DNA of 64,000 nt, from the NCBI RefSeq assembly GCF_005405265.1, contig NZ_BJDS01000003.1:124001-188000 (forward strand). The letters run 5' to 3'. Under the pieces are notes generated by a model. That model did not search any database. It saw nothing but the letters and a program-made list of their open reading frames with translations, and was not told where the DNA came from. Origin of the DNA: Enterococcus songbeiensis. GTDB lineage: Bacteria > Bacillota > Bacilli > Lactobacillales > Enterococcaceae. The first letter of the stretch is position 1. Each line of letters begins with the position of its first letter. Both the position numbers and the translations under genes were made by a program. Shown here piece after piece: positions 52,179 to 60,935 of this stretch.

Positions 52179-53534
52179 CTACTGATTCTCTAGTGATGTC
52201 GTATCATGCAACTGAAATTTCTCCAACATTTCCATCAGTAACCTCTTACGCTTATGAACCACCACAAACTTTTGGTATTGCACTTCCCATTGTTTTTCTA
52301 GATGAAGTTTTTTCATTGTCTCGTGAATTTCTTCTAAAAGATTTACCACATAGGAATAGTTTTTTCTCTTTCCTTTTTTAGCATAGTAATCAACTTCTTG
52401 CCAGTAAAGTGCAAGAATTTCTTGAGGATATTCCTTTATCAGTTGCTTACTATACCGATGATCCTCATCAATAGTACTGTAACTGTAGTAAGAACTGTTT
52501 GGATTTTGTAATTTTAAAAGAACCGTAGCTAACTGCCCTCTTTCGATACAAATATCTAGATAATAAGAAGGGTTTTTCTTTTTAATCACTTCAATAAATT
52601 GTGGTTCATATTGTGCTAATTCATCTGTCGTTAGCTCTTCTTGACAACGTTCATACCATTTTTTAACATCATTTGTACAGAACATCAGCTTGATTAACAT
52701 TTCTTTTTGTTTTACTGTCTCTCTTTTTTTCTTGTAATAGTTATACATCTGTTCGGTCATCACATCTATATTCCTCTTTTTCATCAAGGAAAACTGATAT
52801 AATTTTAATAACGAAGCCTCATCATTTTTTTCTTGATAGTAGGAAAATAAGAATTTGTATAGATCCGTCCAATTATATAAAGATTCATCTAATCCTTTCC
52901 AAGCAAGTTGGATAGCTTCGTTTTCTTTTCCTTCTTGTTGATAAAAGGTTGCTAGCTCTACATAATCAGAACTGTACTCCAAATTTTCTTGGAGAACAAT
53001 TAAATACTTAGTTTTTTCCCCATTTTCTTTATACAGTTGCGCAGCTGCTTTTTTATAATAAGAATTTCCGTACTGTACAAGACAATTCGCTAAATATAAG
53101 TTTTCTTCTTTTGTTTGACAAAGTTCAACCGCTACATCCACCAAATTATCCGTGAAACCGCTGTTGTCTATATGAACCTGTTCCATGATTTCATCTAAGA
53201 TTTTTTTCCTTAGCTTCCAAGAAAAATTCGTTTCTTGTAATAACTCCGCAAGTCGATCTAATTCCAAATACGCATCATATTCATCGTTTTCTGAACCACC
53301 TCCGTATTCATTAAATTCATCGATAATATTATAGGCATTTATCCAGGCATTATTTAGTTGTTGCTCAAGAATAAGTAGCTTGTTTTGATTGGGCTTTTCT
53401 TTTTGACAAAAAGATAACAATTGCTCTTCTGCTTCTTCATTTTGTGCGACTAGAGTACAGATGAGTTGAATCAATTCTTCTTGATTGAATTTACCGACTA
53501 GTTTTTTTGCAGCTTGTTCGTCCAAAGATCTCAC
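52179..53534 (-). CDS. Helical-repeat protein of unknown function
   Basis: A 451-aa soluble protein of TPR-like helix pairs from about residue 150 onward, for example YVELATFYQQEGKENEAIQLAWKGL and YKFLFSYYQEKNDEASLLKLYQF. Tyr, Lys and Glu are abundant. It resembles the C-terminal portion seen in SWIM-zinc-finger and DUF6880-type proteins, but no SWIM motif is present here, so it may be a stand-alone or truncated relative. Codon use is more AT-rich than the chromosome to the left. No partner gene is adjacent. Confidence 0.6.
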   Translation of the reverse strand: MRSLDEQAAKKLVGKFNQEELIQLICTLVAQNEEAEEQLLSFCQKEKPNQNKLLILEQQLNNAWINAYNIIDEFNEYGGGSENDEYDAYLELDRLAELLQETNFSWKLRKKILDEIMEQVHIDNSGFTDNLVDVAVELCQTKEENLYLANCLVQYGNSYYKKAAAQLYKENGEKTKYLIVLQENLEYSSDYVELATFYQQEGKENEAIQLAWKGLDESLYNWTDLYKFLFSYYQEKNDEASLLKLYQFSLMKKRNIDVMTEQMYNYYKKKRETVKQKEMLIKLMFCTNDVKKWYERCQEELTTDELAQYEPQFIEVIKKKNPSYYLDICIERGQLATVLLKLQNPNSSYYSYSTIDEDHRYSKQLIKEYPQEILALYWQEVDYYAKKGKRKNYSYVVNLLEEIHETMKKLHLEKQWEVQYQKFVVVHKRKRLLMEMLEKFQLHDTTSLENQ

Positions 53535-53674
53535 TCTTTTCTTTTTTCTTATTATAGCAGATGAAAAATTTCTTTCATCAAAATGTGTAAAGACTGGAAT
53601 TTTTTATCTTCCAAATTAAATCTGTAGTATTGATTTTAGTTATAAGATTTTTTAAATCAACAAGGAGGTTGAGA

Positions 53675-53740
53675 ATGAGTTATTCGACAATCATTTATAT
53701 TCGTGAATTTTTGTTCGTATATTTAGCAAATTCTGCCTGA
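53675..53740 (+). CDS. Possible 21-residue hydrophobic peptide
   Basis: A 22-codon frame starting behind a perfect AAGGAGG, encoding a hydrophobic peptide with IIYIREFLFVYLANS as its core. It could be a small membrane peptide or the 5' remnant of a lost gene. No family is recognised. Confidence 0.3.
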   Translation: MSYSTIIYIREFLFVYLANSA

Positions 53741-53838
53741 GTGACAGTTTTTTTCAACTCTTGATAATTGCAGTCTTTCACCGTCATCACCTCTTTTCTC
53801 CGTCATTTTTTTCATTTGGTGGAGAAAAGTTGCCAATA

Positions 53839-53875
53839 AAGAAGACACCTTCCCACAATGAGAAAGTGTCTTCTT
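53839..53875. terminator. Hairpin in the accessory non-coding stretch
   Basis: AAGAAGACAC and GTGTCTTCTT perfect arms with a 17-base loop. There is no gene directly on either side to which it can be assigned. Confidence 0.5.
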
Positions 53876-54303
53876 GAAGTTGTTGATATGAATGGTACTC
53901 AATTTCCAAGAAAATCTCCGTCCCATACCGTTATTCGTAAGCGAATAAATTCGCAAAGACTTTGGCAATTAACGTTTTGAAAACGAAAAAGCTAGTTTTG
54001 TAAGAAGTTTTTTCTATAGGAATACTTTAATATCAAATATTCTGGAATACTCTTTATACTTCGGCATTGATAAAAAAGCATCTCTATGGACAGTATTTGA
54101 ACCAATTTGAACCATGATAGATGATAGTTGAATACAAACTTTTTTGCACATATTTTTAAAAATATTTTTCATTATAAAATTCTCTTGCTAAACTATCCGT
54201 ACACTCTTAGTTTAGTACAACAAATAAATTTTACAATATGGAATACTAAGTAATAATTTGCAGTCAACACAATCCTTGTTTTAAAATAAGTATGTGATGA
54301 ACA

Positions 54304-54515
54304 GGTAGCGTCAAGAATTATGTGTAAATGGAAAATCCATTCCGTTAATTACAGTTAAATCATTGACTCTAATGTATCCTGAATTTCTTTAAATCCTTTG
54401 TAAATCCTGCCTAAAAATTTTTGGTTATATTGATTAAATTGCGACACTAAAAATCTTTCTAAAGAGTCTTCATTTGGAAATTGTTCTTTTCTTCGAGTAT
54501 ACCGTTTTAATTGTT
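54304..54515 (-). mobile_element. Truncated IS256-family element (end fragment)
   Basis: About 212 bases match the left end of the complete copy at 56195 with a single visible difference. They include the terminal inverted repeat (GGTAGCGTCAAGAATT) and the last codons of the transposase. The match stops at about 54515 where the IS30 element begins; the remainder is missing on the other side of that element. Confidence 0.92.
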
Positions 54516-54520
54516 CTCAA

Positions 54521-55571
54521 ATGTCAAATTAAGCTAGACAAATCGTCCTGACGCACATGACTCAAAAATACTTCCAATGGTGTCTTGTAATGCAGTGATT
54601 TTCTGGGAATATGGTTTCTTTTAGAAGCGACACTCTGAATGAATGATTCGGGGACTTCTCTGAAGTCCATTGACTTAGGAAGCCCATCTTTACGAAGCAA
54701 CCCGTTTGAATGTTCGTTCAGCCCGCGTTGGGAAGGAGTTCCGGGATCAGCAAAAAAGATCTCGATATCATTAGTATTGCTGATCGATTTCCAGTTGGAA
54801 AACTCTTTGCCACAATCAAAAGTGATGGTCTTGAAAAGGTGTGGTGGAAAAGTTTGAAACCAATGATTCAATGTAAGTTCAATGTCTTTTGCCTGTCTAC
54901 CAGCGGGTTTTAAGGTAATGATTGCTTTGGATAGGCGCTCCACTAGCGTAATCACAGCACTTTTGTGCTTCACTCCAACAATTGTGTCACCTTCAAGGTG
55001 ACCGAATTCTTCATCGAAATTCTGATAGCGGGCGTTTCTTTCGTGAATCGTTCTTTTGTAAGCTTGCTTACCACGTTTCTCTTGGTGTCCATTGGGTTTA
55101 CGCTTCCCTTTCATTGGCAAATCCAAAATATTGAACTCATTGTTTTTGAACTTCCGATACAAAGTGCGCGCCGAGCAATCAATTATTTTCTCGCCACGAC
55201 CGATGAGCACATCTGGTGGCCACCCTTGATTGACCATCTTTTGAATGTATCTTGTTTGATCATCAGGCAAGACAATGGGGCGTCTGCCGCAGCGGGATTT
55301 GTTTTGCTTGTATTGTTTGTAGTAATCCAGCGCATTCTTTCCCTGTTCCAATGCGTGATAGACATTGTAGATCGTTTGTCGAGAGCGTTTTAGAAGTCCC
55401 GCGACTTTGGAAGCGGGTTGGTGTATATGGAAATAAGACTCTATCAATACGAGTTCGTCTGGTGTAAGATGGGTGTAGGCCATTTGTGCTCACTCCTTAT
55501 AATTCTTTCGACGGAACTATTTTGAGTGTAGCACAAATGGCTTTTTTCAACTGTCTAGCTTAATTTTACAA
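54521..55571 (-). mobile_element. IS30-family insertion sequence
   Basis: A unit of about 1,050 bp bounded by inverted repeats TGTcAAATTAAGCTAGACA (54522-54540) and, inverted at the right, TGTaAAATTAAGCTAGACA (55552-55570), with one mismatch. It encodes one transposase. The left neighbour is an IS256 fragment and the right neighbour is unrelated, so no target duplication across an intact sequence is seen. Confidence 0.88.
54524..55483 (-). CDS. IS30-family transposase
   Basis: A 319-aa DDE transposase. An N-terminal helix-turn-helix (YFHIHQPASKVAGLLKRSRQTIYNV) is followed by a second one with SARTLYRKFKNNE. The catalytic core has EGDTIVG, TFDCGKEF and a final Glu in GLNEHSNGLLRKDG. It appears intact and full length for the family. 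Confidence 0.92.
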   Translation of the reverse strand: MAYTHLTPDELVLIESYFHIHQPASKVAGLLKRSRQTIYNVYHALEQGKNALDYYKQYKQNKSRCGRRPIVLPDDQTRYIQKMVNQGWPPDVLIGRGEKIIDCSARTLYRKFKNNEFNILDLPMKGKRKPNGHQEKRGKQAYKRTIHERNARYQNFDEEFGHLEGDTIVGVKHKSAVITLVERLSKAIITLKPAGRQAKDIELTLNHWFQTFPPHLFKTITFDCGKEFSNWKSISNTNDIEIFFADPGTPSQRGLNEHSNGLLRKDGLPKSMDFREVPESFIQSVASKRNHIPRKSLHYKTPLEVFLSHVRQDDLSSLI

Positions 55572-55685
55572 TCGGCGAGTTCAATCCCTTAGATTAAATT
55601 GGTGGTTACAAGATATTTTACAACTCACTTAAAATAACGTATAGTTGGATAGTAATCAAAATAAATAGTTAAGAAAGGAGAAAGA

Positions 55686-56045
55686 ATGTCAATTTTATCA
55701 ACAGTATTGATTGTTTTAGTAGCTTTGGAATTTTTCTATATACTATATTTAGAAACGTTTGCTACAACTTCAGACGCTACAAGTCGAGTATTTAACATGA
55801 CAAAAGAAGAGTTGAAAAGCAAAGCTTTAAACACGCTTTTTAAAAATCAGGGGATTTATAATGGTTTGATTGGTGTGGGGTTATTATACAGTGTTTTTCT
55901 GTCAAGTAATCCAATAGAAATTAGTAGATTACTATTAATTTATATTATTTTAGTGGCATTATATGGCAGTATTACAAGTGATAAAAAAATTATTCTAACC
56001 CAAGGTGGTTTAGCAATTTTAGCACTCATTTCAACCTTCTTTTAA
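55686..56045 (+). CDS. DUF1304-family membrane protein
   Basis: A 119-aa protein with four hydrophobic segments, matching the DUF1304 family: VALEFFYILYLETFATTS, NTLFKNQGIYNGLIGVGLLYS and a final helix ILTQGGLAILALISTFF. AAAGGAG precedes the ATG at 55686. It sits alone between IS30 and IS256 copies, with its own terminator. Function unknown. Confidence 0.82.
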   Translation: MSILSTVLIVLVALEFFYILYLETFATTSDATSRVFNMTKEELKSKALNTLFKNQGIYNGLIGVGLLYSVFLSSNPIEISRLLLIYIILVALYGSITSDKKIILTQGGLAILALISTFF

Positions 56046-56055
56046 AGAAAAAAGC

Positions 56056-56086
56056 AAAACCACAATCAATTAAGGTTGTGGTTTTT
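56056..56086 (+). terminator. Terminator after the DUF1304 gene
   Basis: AAAACCACAA and TTGTGGTTTT arms followed by a T-rich run. Confidence 0.85.
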
Positions 56087-56194
56087 GTTTACCTTGTTTT
56101 AATTGAACAGTATTATACTTTTCTTTGTTCAAATAACTTTGAAAATACAAGTTATCTGCATTATCATAATCTGATTTGTCATTAGAGAGATAAA

Positions 56195-57522
56195 GGTAGC
56201 GTCAAGAATTATGTGTAAATGGAAAATCCATTCCGTTAATTACAGTTAAATCATTGACTCTAATGTATCCTGAATTTCTTTAAATCCTTTGTGAATCCTG
56301 CCTAAAAATTTTTGGTTATATTGATTAAATTGCGACACTAAAAATCTTTCTAAAGAGTCTTCATTTGGAAATTGTTCTTTTCTTCGAGTATACCGTTTTA
56401 ATTGTTTATTAAATCCTTCGATTAAGTTCGTTGAATAGATGGTTCGTCTGATAGTGGGAGGAAAATTATAAAATGTGACTATGGCAGGATTCAAGAGCAG
56501 ATTGACAACTCTTGGATACTGCTTTCCCCATTTTTTGACCATAAAGTCCACTTGAGCCAATGCCTCTTCTTTAGACGTTGCTTGGTAAACCGCTTTGAAC
56601 TCCTCACAAATTTCTTTTCGATCTCGAATACGCACTTTATGTGCGATATTTCTAGATACATGTACACAGCATTGTTGAAATTGTGCATTCGGATACACAC
56701 TATGGATACTTTCTTCGATACCACTTAAACCATCGGTTACCACTAATAAAACCTCTTCTAACCCACGGTTTTTAAGATCTTGAAGAACCTCTTTCCAAAT
56801 ATACGCGGATTCTGTTGGGGCGATAGTGAACCCAAGAACTTCTTTGGTTCCATCCAATCGGATACCAATCGTAATGTACACGGCTTCTTTTGAAACGGTT
56901 TGTCTCTTCAAAGGAATATGTGTCGCATCCATAAAGATAACGGAATAACTGGCTTCTAACGTTCTTTCTTTAAATGCTAAAACGTCTTCAGACACGAGTT
57001 TACTCATGTTGGAGATCGTTTGTGGCGTATAGTGATGCCCATACATTTTTTCAATTAATTCGGAAATTTCAGCCATCGTAATGCCTTTTTGAAATAATTG
57101 GATAACGGTCGTTTCTAACGAATCATTGGTTCTCTTATATGCTGGGAGTGTTTGTTGAGAAAATTCGCCATTCCGATCTCTAGGAATAGTTAAATTTAGC
57201 TCTCCATATTCTGTTTTAAATGTACGTGAATAATTCCCGTTACGGGAATTTCCTGAATTGAATCCATTTCGATCATATTTTTCGTAGTCTAAAAAAGCAG
57301 TTAGCTCTGCTTGTAGAAGTGAATTAATCGCTCGTTCTAAATGATCCCGAAATAATTCATCTAAATCGCCTTTATTGAGTAGTGTTTGCATAATTTCTGT
57401 AGTAAAATTAGTCATGAGAAAGTCCTCCTATAAAATTTCGGTGTCGTAACTTTAATTTTACAGAATGGACTTTCTCTTTTTCTACCCTAAATTTCTATTT
57501 ACACAAAATATTTTACGCTATC
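56195..57522 (-). mobile_element. Complete IS256-family insertion sequence
   Basis: About 1,328 bp bounded by imperfect inverted repeats: GGTAGCGTCAAGAATTATGT at the left, and on the complementary strand GATAGCGTAAAATATTTTGT at the right. The eight bases outside each end (GAGATAAA or AGATAAAG, and ATTTGAAC) do not match, so no target duplication remains. It resembles enterococcal IS256-family members such as the IS1310/ISEf1 group. Confidence 0.9.
56246..57415 (-). CDS. IS256-family (Mutator-type) transposase
   Basis: A 389-aa transposase. DDE residues are seen in VIFMDATHIPLK, LLVVTDGLSGIEE and STNLIEGFNKQLKRYTRR. The Cys-His region FQQCCVHVSRN is typical. The N-terminal part LDELFRDHLERAINSLLQAELTAFL precedes RNGNYSRTFKTEYGELNL. 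Length is that of an intact enzyme. Confidence 0.94.
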   Translation of the reverse strand: MTNFTTEIMQTLLNKGDLDELFRDHLERAINSLLQAELTAFLDYEKYDRNGFNSGNSRNGNYSRTFKTEYGELNLTIPRDRNGEFSQQTLPAYKRTNDSLETTVIQLFQKGITMAEISELIEKMYGHHYTPQTISNMSKLVSEDVLAFKERTLEASYSVIFMDATHIPLKRQTVSKEAVYITIGIRLDGTKEVLGFTIAPTESAYIWKEVLQDLKNRGLEEVLLVVTDGLSGIEESIHSVYPNAQFQQCCVHVSRNIAHKVRIRDRKEICEEFKAVYQATSKEEALAQVDFMVKKWGKQYPRVVNLLLNPAIVTFYNFPPTIRRTIYSTNLIEGFNKQLKRYTRRKEQFPNEDSLERFLVSQFNQYNQKFLGRIHKGFKEIQDTLESMI

Positions 57523-57940
57523 ATTTGAACCAAAGATGAATGGTAGTTGAATACAATTTTCTTACTAGTTTATCAATCTTTTTTAGAGTTATTCCTCCCC
57601 TCTTATTTATTTGAGACCGTATTGATGGCTGGATAGCTGTCTAATAGGGGTTTCAAGGCCAGAATTAGCTAAGCTACTAGATTCTCGAATAATTGTATAA
57701 GCCGGTCACACCTACTTAAATGTGATTGAGAAGGTCAAATATAGGGTCAAAAAATACTCGTCAGTATGTCAGATAGATAAATCCAATTTTACGCCAAAAG
57801 CAGATTCTTTTCTCTTAAAATAGTAAGAGCCATCGAAGATTTATGTTTCACTTCGCACGGCTTTTACTTTAATTTTCCAATTTATCAAAAGGACATTTTA
57901 CGTCTTTTTATCTTTTACCGAGATAGATGACAGTTGCTAC
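57523..57940. other. Non-coding stretch between IS256 and the ars operon
   Basis: No gene is supported. Just right of the IS lies ATTTGAACCA...GATG...TAGTTGAATACAA, similar to the sequence at 54094-54139. A related GATAGATGACAGTTG is near 57921. The middle may be debris of an older transposon. No clear terminator for arsC is seen. Confidence 0.4.
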
Positions 57941-58348
57941 TTAATCTAGCAAATTCGCTACACGACTTTTTATATCATCTCTAATTTCTCTGAATTTATT
58001 AATGATTTCTTCTTCTGTTCCAGTTGCTTTGGCTGGATCTTCCAAATCCCAATGAGCATGCTCAATCCCTTTTGGAATTACTGGACATTTGTCTTTGGCA
58101 TCACCACATAGCGTAATAATTAGGTCTGCCTGATTAAAATAATCCATATCGATCAAATCAGATGTTTGCGTAGAGATATCTATCCCTTCCTCAGCCATTA
58201 CTTGAACAGCTCTAGGATTTAACCCATGTTGTTCAATGCCGGCACTTTTAATTTCAAATTCAGCAGTTGGCAAAATAGCTTTTCCATAACCTTCTGCAAT
58301 TTGACTACGACAAGAATTGCCTGTACATAAAAAGTAAATTTTTCTCAT
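57941..58348 (-). CDS. arsC: Arsenate reductase, thioredoxin-coupled
   Basis: Reduces arsenate to arsenite for export. The 135-aa low-molecular-weight-phosphatase-like enzyme has the P-loop CTGNSCRS (Cys9 nucleophile), and the redox pair in LIITLCGDAKDKCPV (Cys near 81 and 88). It is the last gene of the ars operon, three bases after the second acr3. GGAGG precedes the start. Confidence 0.95.
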   Translation of the reverse strand: MRKIYFLCTGNSCRSQIAEGYGKAILPTAEFEIKSAGIEQHGLNPRAVQVMAEEGIDISTQTSDLIDMDYFNQADLIITLCGDAKDKCPVIPKGIEHAHWDLEDPAKATGTEEEIINKFREIRDDIKSRVANLLD

Positions 58349-58350
58349 TG

Positions 58351-59433
58351 TTATTTCCCTCCGATATCAGACAATTCTGATGGATTTTGAATGAACCAAT
58401 TTTTTGTGCGATTAGATATTTTAACTAACAGTAACATGACTGGTACTTCGACTAAAACGCCAACTACAGTCGCTAACGTAGCGCCGGATTGTAACCCAAA
58501 TAATGAAATAGCTACTGCAACGGCTAATTCAAAAAAGTTACTTGCGCCGATCATACCTGCTGGTGATGCAATATCATGCGGTAGCTTCCAAAGCTTAGCC
58601 CATCCATAAGCGATTGTAAAAATAAGAAAGGTTTGGATAATTAATGGAATCGCGATAAGTAAAATATGCATAGGGTTAGCTAAAATCTTTTCTCCTTGGA
58701 AAGAGAAGATAATAATCAATGTTAATAATAACCCCATAATGGTAACCGAATCAAATTTCTTTAAGAAGACATTTTCAAAATACGCTAAGCCTTTATTTTT
58801 TATAATTATCACGCGTGTGAAGAAGCCTAATAATAGCGGTACAACCACAAAGAGCAACGTTGATAGTAAGAGTGTCCCCATTGGAACGGCCACATTGTCA
58901 ACACCTAGTAAGAACGCTACGATAGGTGCGAATAGAAATAGAATAATCAAATCATTGATAGCTACTTGAACCAAGGTATAACCTGCGTCTCCCTTTGTTA
59001 AATAACTCCAGACAAAAACCATAGCGGTACATGGTGCTGCGCCGAGAATGACTGCTCCGGCAACATATTCCTTAGCTAGATCCACGGGAATTAGATTTTT
59101 GAAGACAACATAAAAGAAGAAGGCTGAAATGGCATACATAGTAAATGGTTTAATCAACCAATTGGTTACACAGGTGATAATTAGTCCTTTGGGTTTCTTT
59201 GCTGCACGAGCAATGCTAGTAAAATCAATTTTCAACATCATCGGATAAATCATTAACCAGATTAATATCGCGGTTGGAATAGAGACTTGATAATACTCAA
59301 ACTTACTTAATGTGTCTGCCACAGCTGGAATAAACTTCCCAATCAACACACCTACTGCCATACATAAAATAACCCATAAAGTCAGATACTTTTCAAAAAT
59401 CCCTAATCCTTGTTTTTTATTTTCAGCGCTCAT
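58351..59433 (-). CDS. ACR3-family arsenite efflux transporter (second copy)
   Basis: A 360-aa membrane protein with ten hydrophobic segments. The conserved Cys lies in GAAPCTAMVFVWSYL (TM4) and the conserved Glu in GASNFFELAVAVAI (TM9). The N-terminal FEKYLTLWVILCMAVGVLIG is complete, unlike its neighbour's. Nine bases separate it from the other acr3 gene. It exports arsenite by proton exchange (family knowledge). Confidence 0.92.
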   Translation of the reverse strand: MSAENKKQGLGIFEKYLTLWVILCMAVGVLIGKFIPAVADTLSKFEYYQVSIPTAILIWLMIYPMMLKIDFTSIARAAKKPKGLIITCVTNWLIKPFTMYAISAFFFYVVFKNLIPVDLAKEYVAGAVILGAAPCTAMVFVWSYLTKGDAGYTLVQVAINDLIILFLFAPIVAFLLGVDNVAVPMGTLLLSTLLFVVVPLLLGFFTRVIIIKNKGLAYFENVFLKKFDSVTIMGLLLTLIIIFSFQGEKILANPMHILLIAIPLIIQTFLIFTIAYGWAKLWKLPHDIASPAGMIGASNFFELAVAVAISLFGLQSGATLATVVGVLVEVPVMLLLVKISNRTKNWFIQNPSELSDIGGK

Positions 59434-59442
59434 TTTTTCCTC

Positions 59443-60511
59443 CTAGTGGCTTACGCCTTCTTTCGTAAAATATTTTTGCTTAAATTTCAAAGCAACATTT
59501 ACTAATGCGATGAGTACGGGTACTTCAACTAGTGGACCGATAACGGCTGCAAAAGCTTCCCCCGAATTAATCCCAAAGACGTCTACTGCCACAGCAATCG
59601 CTAATTCAAAGTTATTACTTGCTGCGGTAAAAGAGAGCGAAGCTGCGACTGGATAACTCGTGCCCATTTTATTAGAAATGAAGAATGAAACGAAAAACAT
59701 AATAATAAAGTATAAAAATAATGGAATGGCAATTCTTACAACATCAAGAGGTAATTCAATGACTTTTTCCCCTTTAACAGAAAACATAATCACGATTGTA
59801 AGTAACAAAGCAATTAATGTAATTGGACTAATTTTAGGAATGAATTTTGTTTCAAACCACGTTTTCCCTTTGAATTTAAGTAAAAGAAATCTTGAACTAA
59901 TCCCAGCAATAAAAGGAATTCCTAGATAAATAAAGACACTTTTGGCAATTTCACCCATAGTTATATTTACCGAATGTGTTTCTAAACCTAACCATGTCGG
60001 CAAAACAGTCACAAATATATAGGCAAATAGCGAATAGAAAACAATTTGGAAGATCGAGTTAAAGGCAACTAAGCCTGCCGTGTACTCACTATCGCCTTGA
60101 GCAAGTTCACTCCAGACAATGACCATCGCAATACATCGAGCAATACCAATCATGATCAGTCCAACCATGTAGTCTGGATAGTCATGAAGAAAAACTACCG
60201 CCAGTACGAACATAACAATGGGACCGACGATCCAATTTTGCACTAAGGAAAGCAACAAAACTTTCCAATTCTTGAATACACGCCACATTTCTTCATATTT
60301 CACTTTGGTTAAAGGGGGATACATCATCAATATTAGACCGATTGCAATAGGGATAGAGGTTGTACCGACTTCTAAATGGTTAATCATCTTGGGTACGCCG
60401 GGTAAGAAATAACCTAGGCCAATCCCTACAGCCATTGCGATAAAAATCCATAAGGTTAGATATCTATCTAATAATGATAATTTATGATAATTTTTTTGTT
60501 ACTTGATTCAC
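59443..60511 (-). pseudogene. ACR3-family arsenite transporter with an N-terminal frameshift
   Basis: From ATG 60435 the frame gives 330 aa with [19 protein letters not shown] (TM4 Cys) and [13 protein letters not shown] (TM9 Glu). But the expected first residues lie upstream of that [23 protein letters not shown] is readable in the same frame back to a stop near 60500. A GTG at 60511 behind GGAG starts MNQVTKK and meets this frame only if the seven-T run at 60491-60497 is one base shorter (or two longer). So the gene is shifted there, or uses an internal start lacking half of TM1. Its tail is intact. Confidence 0.72.
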
Positions 60512-60538
60512 TTATTTCATCTCCAAAGTTTCTAGAAT

Positions 60539-60862
60539 TTATTTTATATCTTCTAACTTCAATCCTGTCAATTCACGTATTTGTTCGATAGTTGGATATT
60601 TCCCTTCCAGATAAACTTGTCCATCTACGAGAGTCAGCGGCAATCCTTCTACTCCAGATTCTTTCAATTTTTGATTGACTACTTCACTTCTGACAAAGGC
60701 TTGTGGATTCTGTGACAAATTTCTTCTATAGATTCGATTTTCCTCAGACGCATTGACTTCTTTTGTGATTGCCGTAATTGTCAATAACTCCTGATCCACA
60801 GAGGGACCACACACGCCGGTAGGACAACACATTGCCGGTTCATAAATTTCAATTTTTCTCAT
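60539..60862 (-). CDS. ArsD arsenite metallochaperone (second copy)
   Basis: A 107-aa ArsD protein passing arsenite to ArsA. The conserved cluster is EPAMCCPTGVCGPSVD (Cys12, Cys13, Cys18), required for metalloid transfer. The C-terminal vicinal Cys pairs of some ArsD proteins are absent. ATG 60862 is chosen because GGAGG is about 11 bases upstream; earlier in-frame ATGs overlap it. It sits between arsA and acr3. Confidence 0.88.
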   Translation of the reverse strand: MRKIEIYEPAMCCPTGVCGPSVDQELLTITAITKEVNASEENRIYRRNLSQNPQAFVRSEVVNQKLKESGVEGLPLTLVDGQVYLEGKYPTIEQIRELTGLKLEDIK

Positions 60863-60935
60863 AATTATCATAACCTCCATTTAGATAGATAAGTCCCTTT
60901 AAGAAAGAAACTCATCTATCGTAAAAGTAAAACGT

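Larger units (their letters stand above)
53535..54303. other. Accessory non-coding stretch left of the IS cluster
   Basis: No full gene can be supported. It contains a 21-codon frame (53675-53740), a hairpin at 53839-53875, a GCGAATAAATTCGC palindrome at 53942-53955, and a short sequence near 54100-54130 repeated after the IS256 element at about 57523-57552. An open frame on the minus strand (53968-53723) has no recognisable content. Confidence 0.45.

Noticed and set aside
53723-53968. 81-codon minus-strand frame in the accessory gap
   Set aside because: It runs through a terminator-like hairpin, has no good start signal and resembles no family.
54304-57522. IS256 copies as a composite transposon around DUF1304
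   Set aside because: One copy is only a 212-bp end, and no outer target duplication is seen, so there is no sign the unit moves as one.
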